Assembly: GCF_000247815.1 (NCBI RefSeq)
Contig: NC_021683.1
Coordinates: forward strand, 13,595,638-13,659,637
Direction of reading: 5' to 3'
DNA length: 64,000 nt
Origin: Ficedula albicollis
Lineage: Eukaryota; Chordata; Aves; Passeriformes; Muscicapidae
Shown: in pieces, positions 54,287 to 64,000 of the stretch
Layout: each line of letters begins with the position of its first letter
How positions within the stretch are numbered: the first letter of the stretch is position 1
Made by a program: the position numbers and the translations under genes
Notes under the pieces: generated by a model
Seen by the model: only the letters and a program-made list of their open reading frames with translations
What the model was told of the DNA's origin: nothing
Databases searched by the model: none

Positions 54287-54999
54287 GCCGCTTATGGAAT
54301 AGATGGGGTTGCACTTAGCAATGATTACTGGCAACAATATCTTTTTCAAGGGAAGCAACTACCACTGTGCTTGTAAAATTTAGCAAGGAAGGGTAAGGTC
54401 AACAAAGTACCTTCTGATGGAGATTTTTGGAATATGTCAGCAAAACAGAACAGAAAATTAAATTACTATTTATGAACAAGTAGCAAAATGTGTACGCTGG
54501 CAACCTTTTAACTGAATCCTGTCCTTTCCAATACATGTTCTTTTTTTTTTTTTTCATGGCAGATTTTTCTCAAAATTGCTGGTCTAGGAGTTAGGCAATT
54601 GTCGTTGGGGGTTTGGAGGTTTTTTGGGGCTTTTTTCACTTGTAGCTGAACATTGAAAGAAAAATAAAGGGAAAAATCTTTCTACCAAGGAAATTATAAT
54701 CTAGGTATATTAGCTGTTAAATAAGTCATATTTTGAATGAAATATTTTCCAGCAGCATAAGAGGAATAATATTTAACAAGACAGTCATGTTTCAGGAAGC
54801 CTAGCTATGATAAAATGTTGCTGTATTTTATTTTTTTTTAAAGGTGGTTAGAACATGTAGTTCATGTATTAACTGAAAGCTATCTGGTGCCTATCAACAA
54901 AGCCAGATACAAGAATTTCTGCCTGAGGAAAGGGAGATTTTACCTTAAATGTCAGGGTCGGGGAGGGAATCTCATTGCTGAAAACCTTCCTACCTCTGA
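54287..54999. other. Non-coding stretch, possible body of the antisense retrocopy
   Basis: No gene recognised. It carries a T14 run at 54541-54554 and a G-rich piece at 54607-54629 with G5, GG, GG and G4 runs in T, which might fold as a weak quadruplex. Confidence 0.4.
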
Positions 55000-55262
55000 T
55001 CAGAGGCTAGCACCTGGCTGAAGAGAGTGAGACTCCAGCACAGGAGGGTCACTGGCATTTCCCAGTGCTGGGTAAAGGAGGACATTGTGTGTGTCACCTG
55101 TCCCCACAGGGATGAGGTGGGACAAGTGGCTTTGCCCTCTCCTACAGACCCAGCCTGGGCTCACCCAAGGAGTGGCCCTGGGGCTCACTTCTGCCACTGC
55201 AGGGTGGCACTGGGACCTCCTCAGCCCCCAAGGAGGAAACGCTGAACTGAGCTGGGGCTGTG
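55000..55262. other. GC-rich islet
   Basis: A third islet of clearly raised G+C (CCCAG, GGTGGG, CCTGGGC words) with overlapping open frames on both strands (minus 55000-55314; plus 55027-55245 and 55085-55276). No domain or named repeat. CpGs are few, so it is not a typical CpG-island promoter. Confidence 0.35.
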
Positions 55263-55572
55263 GCACCAAAGTGTAGAATTTGCAGAGATGCATTGCCTGG
55301 AAATCTTGTCTCATGTCAAAGGGGAGATATTACTGAGAAAGAAGTTTCTATAAGGGATCCAATTTATTCCTGCAGACAAAAAAATGCTTTGTTTGGGAAT
55401 AATGAGACAGTGCATGGGACCAAAAGCTTCTTTCACTTAATTGGCCCATGATGCTGGTTCAAGCCTGTTAGGCTGGGAAGGCTCCCCTTAAACACCTTCC
55501 TCCAACCCATTTATAAAATTCTCCTTTGCTGTCACATGAATGAAAATCGTGACAATACTGAGACTAACTTGC

Positions 55573-55688
55573 ATTTGCATTTTAGCTCTTACCTACCTGC
55601 CAGTGCAAAGAGGGACTGCAAGTGTGATGGTATGCAGATGTAACCACCCCATTTGCATGTGTACATTTGACATTGCACTCATGCAAAT
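55573..55688. promoter_or_regulatory. Cluster of three POU octamers
   Basis: Exact octamers occur at 55573-55580 (ATTTGCAT), 55651-55658 (ATTTGCAT) and 55681-55688 (ATGCAAAT). The last two face each other 22 bases apart. Clustering beyond what single chance matches give suggests a possible POU-factor-bound enhancer, though AT-rich composition raises the background. Confidence 0.3.
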
Positions 55689-57059
55689 CAGGATCAAAAC
55701 AGAGATAGCCTTTTAAAAATACAGAGGCAAAAATGCAATCAAAAGGAAAAATACAATAAATAGGAAAAATTGAGAGAATTTTGGAATCTGAACTCAGATT
55801 TGGAAACAAATTTTTGAGTTATACTGGAAATAAAAGGGAATATGAGCGCAATAAATCTGAAGAATCAAAATGTAAATCCTCTTTCTACCTTCATATACTC
55901 TAAATCTAGTAAAGTCACCAGAATTTCTAATCTAAATTAATGGTAATTGGTAATTTATTATTTATGAATAAGCTCAGAGTACTATTACAATACTGCAGAA
56001 GCCTTCTCCTCTAGTGAATTAAGGTATTTTCTGTAGGCTACTGAAATGCTCAGGATGTTTAAATCATCATCACATCACAGTTACTAATAGCCTGAAACCT
56101 TGACTTTAAGGGTTAAATCCAGAGCCAATTTGCCTAAATGAATTTAAAGACTCATACACACTGTATTGTCTTTCTTTTGTTTTTTTCCTAAAAATCTCTG
56201 CCTTAGAAGACACACAATGAAGTGGCTTTTTGGTATTTTAATTCATCTTGAAAATAAAATTACTAAGAAAACCTCTGAAAAACAAAACTTAGTAAATAAA
56301 TTTTGAATGGAACATCAATGAGCTCCGTAATGAAAGATAGAAAAATTATGCATTTACTCACAACATTTTAATCACATGCTTAAAATTATCCAACTAGTAA
56401 AATCATCTGTTTCCTACCATCTGGCCTGTGTGCAAAGAAATAAAAAAGCATATTAAAGACAGAGATTTACAATTTCAGCCATAAACAAGAGTTTACACAT
56501 GATAAATTTTAGTATTCTTGTATTTAAGCCTCTGTACTGTTTTGATTTAAGGATAGGGAGAAGCTGGTCCAGTCAAGCACCTGTAAATTGCCTTAGAAAT
56601 GAAGAAATCAAAGAAATGTGTATTATTAATAAAACACAGGGAGAAAACAGACTTATGTTTCCATTTAAGCTGCCTCAGACACTGGAACTACTGCAGCAGA
56701 GCCACTCTTGCATTAGTGGGAATTTTCTGTAAGAGATTCTCTGACATGAGCAGGTCCTTGTGGAATAAGAATATTAAAATGTCTAAAAAAATATTTTACT
56801 AATGTAGAGGTGTCAAAAATTCCCCAAGCCTGAATAATTCCTCCCTGGAAATCTGGGCTCTGATTAAGTGTCAACAAGTCTAAAGGATGAAAGCAATTAC
56901 AGCCTTCCTTTGCTTTCCACTAAATATCAAACCCAAAGCTGCCCAGGAGTGTTTGTTGTATTGGGTGTCTGTTACATTTTCTGAACATGGAATAGGTAAG
57001 TTTGAAAGCAAAAGGGAAAATCATCAATGTTCTTATTGTTGAAACCAGCAAACAAACAC

Positions 57060-57240
57060 TCATTGAGAGCCCTCCTTGCTATAATCTGCCACATTTATTA
57101 ATCTATTGCCAATAATGCAACAGGCCAAAAGGAAACACTTAATCTCCTTAAATTTCCATTCTGGGAACGATTCTTAGCCATAATAATTACCAAAACAATC
57201 CTGTGGATTAGCAAGAAACATGCTGTCTATGACACAAGCA
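57060..57240. other. Possible conserved non-coding element
   Basis: High-complexity text with TTTATTAATC, TTGCCAATAATG and CATAATAATTACC words and no simple repeat. It looks like a deeply conserved element but this is an impression. Confidence 0.2.
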
Positions 57241-60200
57241 GGTGGGTTCTCTGTTTGTCAAGCCCCAAGCACAGAAAGGACCAGTCCAGTGCTACCATGG
57301 TAAAGAGGAAATCTGGTCAAATCACACCCTGTATCACCTGTATTGACACAACCTCCAGAGTTCCAGGAAGATAGTCTTAGAGCTCTTCTTTTCCTCATTT
57401 TTTCATCAGAATTTCTGTTTCTCAGCACCAGTCTTTTTCTTTCAACACTTAACTCCTTGCACTGAAATCTATAAATTCTATTTCAGACAAAATCTGTTCC
57501 CAACTGTTATCCTCCAGCACTATTCTCACATTCTGTTCTCTCACACACAAAATTCTTCTCTGACCCCTCTTTCTCTTTTCCCTTCTCAAAAAATAAATAT
57601 ATAACCAGCCTTCAGCTTCCCTAGTGTCCCTTCCATGGCCACTGGTAACCAGGGAAACCAGATACTATGGTAACTCAGGGATGAAAAATCATCCCTTAGA
57701 CTCCAAACTATATGTAAAGTCCTCATCTCTTTCTTCTCTAGGTGATGAAGTGGCAACAAAAATATTGTCAGCAAATCTCCATCTTTACTCATTCAGTCTT
57801 TTAACTATGTAAATCTGTATTTTCTCCATGCATCCCTTCCAGGTTTTTAAGTGCCCAGCTATTTTTAGAGCCATTTCATACTCAGTCCAGGTTGTTCTAA
57901 ATTAGACCTGAGTGGTCTCATCAAAGCTTTAATTGCATTTTTAATTTTTTTTTTTAATGTCTGAAGTTATTCCAGTTCAAAGTACATGGATGCTCTTTTC
58001 AACTGGAGGGGGAAAAAGACTTCCCCAAGCCACACCTGGTTATTTTCTGAGCCTCAAAACTATTACAGTCCAATATCATAGTTGAGATTTCTGTCTCAAG
58101 GGTGAGTTTATGCAGTCTCTGATGTCTAACCAAAGATTAATTTTGTTCTCTTCCTTGGGTAAGGATATGACAACAGTTCTCTCTCTCTCCAATATCTAAC
58201 CCTCATTTTCATGAAATGTGAACATACCCAACCTCTGTGACTTTCACCCATGCCAAATTTGTTTAAAATTGGTCAACAAGTTCAAATGTTACGAAGGAAG
58301 CACATGACAAGGGTAGGTTCACAAGAATGCCACTTTTTAGGACAGCCTCAAACAAAAAAGTCAGAACTAACAATTTCTAGATTATCAGTGCTCCAGAAAT
58401 GCTTATTCATTCCCTTCCATAGTTTTATAAGAAATTTTCTAGCACAGTTGATCCCAAGTCCCTTTAAAAAAATTAAGTTAATGCTAGCAAGAATGATAAT
58501 GCATTAACCATGCATACATCACAGAAAATACTGTTTTAAATTCTGCTCCCAGTGTACTCTGTGGTAATACTGTGAGCTCAGTAGAAATGGCAGGGGAAAA
58601 ACTTCCAAAGCAGCCAGTAAACACAGAAGGCATACATTTCTCTTGCTTCCACCTCTGTGTTTGGGGTTATACATTCTGTCTAACTTACAGGTGAGACAAA
58701 TGATGGAAAGCTCTGCTTTAAAGTATCATTTACAACATGAGGACCTTTTTTCTTTGGTCATATCCTTAGTGTATCTGCCTCCTGGAGTATTTCACCTTGG
58801 CTCATTTGTTGGCTGACTCAGATCCTCTGGTCACTCTAAAAATAATGGTATTACCCTGTACAGTCCAAAGTCAAAATCCAGTCCAGAAAAGAAGAGATAC
58901 TACATTGATGTTATAAGACTGTGTTTGGGTTTAAGTTACTGTGTCCAGCAGGCAGCACATGATTCTGCAGTGGAGAAGCTGTTCAGGTCCCAGTCAGCCC
59001 AGCCTTGCAATCTGATGCCAGAGAAAATTTGTTCCAGCAGATTGAAGACACAACTCCCCTCTGCTAGTACTTCCTTGTTTCTCAGACTTCTGCTGCAGTT
59101 TCCATCTTTGCTAAACAGGACTGAAAATGTTTGCTGTCTAGGTAAGAAACTCCAGTGCCTTTTTTTTTTTTAAATTTGCTGTTCAATGTGGTAAATTAAG
59201 GAATCATAATACTTGCCATAAAAAAGGAGCAAATAGAAAATTTCCCTGCAACAGATCCTCTTGAAATCCACACTGATTCAATAGGACAGCTTTTATCTCA
59301 GTCACAACTAAAAAAAACCCAGCTGATTACTGAGAAAATAATCAGTTAAGATAGAAACCTTATTCTTATATTGGTCTCTCCTCCTCTTATTAAATGCAAT
59401 GAGAGAGTCAATATCCAAGCATCCCACAAACCATTTACTACTGCATGGTAAATCTTCCTTAAAGCCTTTAGACAGTGCCCACAGAAGGCTGATTTATAAA
59501 GTGTGCTGCTGCTCCATTTGAGACTCTAAGCATCTAATTCCAGAAGTTCTGAGTGTATAAAAAGTTTACTTGAAGCCACTGCCAGCATCTAAGGAAGCCT
59601 CCAGAGCACCAAACTTTCTGTGCCACATAATTGATAGCCCAGAACCAAAGGAACTAAAACTAGAAGTGTCTTTATGTACCTTGAGTTTCCTCATTTCCAA
59701 CAAACAGCACATCATCTTCAGTGAATGACTCCCTTCTGAAGTTTTAGAAGAGGCATACATTTCTTTCTTTTTTCCCTGCTTGGTATGCTATATATAACAT
59801 CCTAAACTGAGAATTTATTTTCCTTTGTAGATCATCATATCTATCCAACAGTGTTGAGAAACCATTCAAAAGTAAAGAGACTATATATAATAATAAGCAG
59901 TAGGTTTGAGAACAGGAAATGTTTTAGTTTCAGATTTTCAACAGTTTTCAGAAAAACAGATGTGGCAGATCAAGCAGATGAGGCACTGTGTGCTTGTGCA
60001 TCCTCTCAATAATTCTAATACATATAAAATCATAAGAACACCAATTTCTAAATAATTAAAGCAAACAGCTTTTAGACTACAGAATAAGTAAAATGTCTGA
60101 CATAGAGGAATGGGTATTGGCAGCTTCATCTGATTCACAAGACACAAGGAAAAAGCTGAAGCTATGACTCTTGCTACCTTAAAAAAGTCATTATGAAAGT

Positions 60201-60915
60201 ATCACCCTTGCTCCTGACAGCTTCCCCAGGCAAGGCAGCCCAATATTTTTAGTTAAAACATGACTAGCCTTACTGTTTATCCCCTCTTCTTCCCTCCTCT
60301 TTCACTGGACTTTCTTTAAACTGATTCTGATAAAGAAAACTGGTCCCAAGACACATTAAATTAAAAACTAAGATTTACAGTCACGTTGAGGAAACAGTCC
60401 CATACTCACAAAGTAGCTCTGGAGCCACTAATGGTGACAATAGTAAACAATGCATAGGGGAGGGGCACAGATTCACAGTGGGTGAGGATTTGTCCCTCTG
60501 AAAGGTTCAAAGCATGGGATCAAAGCACTGTTTTAATTCTCAAAACGGTACTTGAGAAGTACTGAAACATACAGGGATCTCTATGGAGAAATGTTATTAA
60601 ATACAGATTTTCTTTGGAGAAACAAAAATGTGAACTTCCATAATTGCAATTTAGTGTTGATTCTGTCAGTATAAAGTGGAAAAGGGAAAAAAAAGTGCCC
60701 ACTTTCTAACACATTGTCCTTTTTAGTGAAAATGTCAAATGTTATTTTGCCATTTGAATATCCCCAAATTGAAAAGTAAACAAATAAAGAAAAATCTTTC
60801 GGTGCCATATATTTGAAAAGGCATGACTTTGCATTGTTCTACCCACATGAAATAGATTATTTTCTGGTATCCGCATGTAGAGGGAAACTCTGTAACTTCC
60901 AGCACCAGCAGGCAA

Positions 60916-60956
60916 TTCAGAAATACAGGAATTTTTTTTTTTTCAGAAATACAGGA
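60916..60956 (-). mobile_element. Poly-T tract flanked by perfect 15-bp direct repeats (possible tail-only retroinsertion)
   Basis: TTCAGAAATACAGGA at 60916-60930 is repeated exactly at 60942-60956, with only A followed by 11 T between them. On the minus strand this reads as repeat, A11, T, repeat: the layout of a target-site duplication around an insertion that consists of only a poly(A) tail. A slipped tandem duplication next to a T tract is the alternative. Confidence 0.5.
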
Positions 60957-63900
60957 TATAAGCATTGCACAGTATATAGATTTTAGCAGTTTGCAGTATT
61001 TTAGATCAAAACTTCAAAGAGCTAAGGAAGGAATGATAAGGCTACCTTTGCATTATTTTTATGATCACACTTTAATGGGTTGTAAGGTACATTGCCGAAT
61101 TTATTTTGTAGTCAAAGTTTGTATCACTTAGTAAGACTGATTAATCTACCCTCCCCACCCCCCCAAAAAAAACTTCATGCAAATTAGATTAATTTTTAGA
61201 GAAAGAAAAAAAAAGAACTAAAAAAAAGAACTAAACTCTGCTCTTTAACAGTTACACATAGAAATGGAGCACTTCATGAAATATATACTGTGTGGTGTTA
61301 AGATATTAAAGCATCCTGCAGTATATAAAGCATTTCAGTTGGAAAGAAGGCATCTTTTATTTCCTGTGACATTATCTAAATCTCTTTGAAATAGCTGCTT
61401 CCTGTAGAGAATTGGCACATGATCAATAGAGGTGGGGAAACCTCATGATCTCCTTCAGCATCCTACAGACGGTTGAACAAGTTCTACCTCCTGCAGAACC
61501 AGAGCACAGATCCAGTGCGCATCATTTAACTCTTCCACAGAATATAATTTCCTTCCAATTTCTTCCTATAAACATTAAGAAAAAGTAGGTTCAGTATCCA
61601 CCCCTTTGGCCTGCTTTCCATTTAATATGAATGTGCTTGAAAACCAGAAGTATCTTTTGTTGCATTGGATGTTTGTATTAAAAGGAATAATGACTGTTCC
61701 TTACACGTCTCCAGTCTGATTGAAGAAATGAGTGGTATCTCTGTAAGTAGCCTCTGCAGGACTTAACAATTGTGTGAATACTCAATTTTGTGCAACCGGC
61801 TAAGTGGGAAATATACCAAAATCTGGATTTCACAAACTCACTTGGGATTGTGGAATACAATATTTTGGCAACACCCACAGAAAGCAGCTCATGAACAGGC
61901 TCTGTTCTCAGAACACTCAGTTCTATGATTTAAGAATATTCTTTCATCAGTAATGTTTTACAAACCTCGCTGATTAACAAAAGTAAGAAGTGCTGAAGAT
62001 TTGCCCTCCCCTTATTTGATGGAGAATTCTGTGACACCTGAGTGAAAGGCAGAGCCTCCTCCTCCTTAGTTCTCAGAGCAGTTGCAGTGCACCTGAAAAG
62101 ACAGAGCCACAGCCTGTGGCAGTTTAGGGCACGGTGCCTGTCAGCCCCACTGGCAAGGTTTAGCAGTGATCAGAAGGTGAGGGGCCAATGTCACTGTGCT
62201 CTACTGAGCCTATTAGAGAGGAATTCAGAAACTGCTGTGCAAAAGGGCATCTCAGAAAAGGTATGATTAATATCTTTTTTAATGAACTACTCAGCATAAA
62301 AAGGATTGCAGAAAATGAATCTAGAAAAGGAGTCTGTTCATGAGCTGCTATATGCACAGCTTCAAAAATAAAGAGAAAGACCCAGGCCTTGAGAATCCCT
62401 CCTTGCTCAGCCAGTCAAGATGACTTATTACACCTGCATACAGCAGAGGAGAAAGCAGAAAGTAAAATTACTTCATTGATTTTGTTCTGGTGTATGTAAA
62501 TAACCTTATTGTCAGATCTGCCCTTTCCAGGAGAAAAAAAAGTTTTGTTCAATTTGCCAGTTGACTATTTTTCCTAAATCTGATTTTCATATTTCACAAC
62601 TTCTCCACTGAGGACTCAGTAAATAGTACCACGTTTAACTGAAATTATATTTACTTCCTAATCCATTTTATGGATTATTTCAAAGAGCTTTTAAAGTTTC
62701 TTAATAAATTTTTTGTTTCACTAATATGGTGATTTAGGAAAATAAATTCTCCTGAGAGATTTCAAGCATTTCCAGTATTTCTATATTCTCACTACAACTG
62801 TTAATAAAGGCATAATTTTTCTGAATCTCTTTTAAGTAAACAAAGCCCTAAACTCTCATATGTGTTATATGTGTCTCAATTATAAAGCAAATATTGTTTT
62901 GAAGGTAAAATAATCTATACTCCACTAATTTGAAGAAGGGAAGCACAGTCTATAAATCTATGGATCGGTCTCAAGCCAGCTCATTTTTAAGCCAAAATCA
63001 GCCAGTGTTAGTGAATGGCTGGGAATATCCATGTGGACAGTCACTGGAGGGCAGAAGTAATAACCAGCCTGTCAGTCATCTTAACAAGCTTCAACCAATA
63101 TTGATTTTGGGGGTAGATGAATGCAGTATAATATGCACACATTTAGAAATGTTAATAAAAATGTGATCTATTGCACTTTTCTCACTAAATACAAAAGGCC
63201 AAAAATAATCTAAATAATTCTAAGAGAATTGTTTGCTTGGCAAATCCATCTGCGAGGGATGTGGAAATAAATCAAGGGTTCCTTGATGTGACATGGCATA
63301 TTTGAACTAACAGATCAAATAGAGCCACCAACTACAATTCAAACAGTTACAACTCAGACTCATTAGAGACAAGAAAAGCAAATTAGATAAAAAAATAATC
63401 TTACTTAGCTCATCTTTCAAAACAAACTGGAAAGTTAGGGAAGTACATTCTCAGTGCTCATGAGTCTAAGTGATGGACTTAATATGAAATATATAATTTT
63501 GCTATATTCTTCATATCAACAGCTAGTCAAAGTAGAGGGTTTTTTTTTAAATTTGTCTCAAAATTCCAAGCATTCCAAGCTCCCTTAATAATCAGATTAT
63601 ATTTATATCCTAAATAAGCAGCCTAGACAAAATTCCAGGTAGAACTCTGTGCTCCTGCCTATTATAAATGACAAAATTATTCAAGGACTGTGCACCACTA
63701 ATTCTGACCTTACAACTTAAATACACGTTAAACACGACACAAGATTCATATCTCATATCTTGTCATGATTCCAGGTCAGCCAATGAGCTACTGTTGTCTT
63801 TGAACATCTTGCTTTAAAATCCAGTTTGATTTGGTAAATTTCTATTCCCAGAAGTGAAATCAACTTTACCAAATGGTAATACTGAGTCAACTGATACTAA

Positions 63901-64000
63901 TTATTTACAGCTATACTAATCATATGAACAGGTATCATCAAGATGGAGCTGTAAATACAATGTAGACTTTAATAAAAATAGCAGAGTTTAATTTAAATTA
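60957..64000. other. AT-rich non-coding stretch
   Basis: No gene is supported. A small A-rich tandem repeat of about 14 bases (A8-9 GAACT) lies at 61206-61234, and an octamer ATGCAAAT lies near 61178. About 62040-62230 is slightly GC-raised with frames open on both strands but no recognised protein. Confidence 0.5.
61206..61234 (+). repeat. Short A-rich tandem duplication
   Basis: Two adjacent copies of an A-run followed by GAACTA. Low-complexity slippage product. Confidence 0.7.

Larger units (their letters stand above)
55263..60915. other. AT-rich non-coding stretch
   Basis: No gene is supported. Contents of note are three POU octamers at 55573-55688, a possible conserved element at about 57060-57240 with TAAT and CCAAT words, a CTCTCTCTCTCC run near 58180, and a T12 run at 59160-59171. 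Confidence 0.5.

Noticed and set aside
55455..55475. GGTTCAAGCC as a tRNA B-box
   Set aside because: No A-box or acceptor stem at the right distance; no cloverleaf can be drawn.

Overview
This window looks like non-coding nuclear DNA from a bird, most likely a songbird (passerine). Three things point there. The background is AT-rich with few CpGs, stop codons are dense in all six frames, and the recognisable interspersed repeats are avian. Those repeats are several sense-strand pieces of the CR1 LINE (24687-25142, two blocks within 30560-31005, 39866-39996, 46325-46376) and one solo LTR of an avian endogenous retrovirus (18880-19600). The LTR has matching terminal inverted repeats and an intact 5-bp target-site duplication, TTATG. 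Assignment to passerines rests on my memory of similar songbird LTRs and is inference.

No protein-coding gene, tRNA, rRNA or CRISPR array can be supported. The longest apparent ORFs are of three kinds: translations of two poly-G tracts, the corroded CR1 at about 30.6-31.0 kb, and stop-poor GC-richer islets (22.6-22.9 kb, 51.4-51.7 kb) that are open in several frames at once. The window is best read as a gene desert or the inside of a very long intron.

Layout: 1-18.9 kb is unique-looking AT-rich DNA with small GC-raised islets, an AT-extreme block at 12.9-13.4 kb and a CTA microsatellite at 13.63 kb. The solo LTR follows at 18.88-19.60 kb. A pure G run of 663 bases lies at 21358-22020. A GC islet is at 22.64-22.90 kb, a truncated CR1 at 24.7-25.1 kb and an internally deleted CR1 at about 30.6-31.0 kb. 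The 31-51 kb stretch is AT-rich with two more CR1 3' scraps, and another GC islet sits at 51.36-51.72 kb. A pyrimidine/poly-T tract at 53916-53959 abuts a second pure G run of 287 bases (53968-54254), which is followed by a second poly-T tract with an antisense AATAAA beyond it. A last GC islet is at 55.0-55.26 kb, and 55.3-64 kb is again plain AT-rich DNA.

The most notable observations are the two G homopolymers (probably sequencing or gap-fill artefacts, the second inside a duplicated T17AAG junction), a poly-T tract bracketed by perfect 15-bp direct repeats at 60916-60956 that looks like a tail-only retroinsertion, two perfect inverted repeats (9101-9125, 30135-30172), and a cluster of three exact POU octamers in 116 bp (55573-55688). 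I did not find a convincing new biological system.
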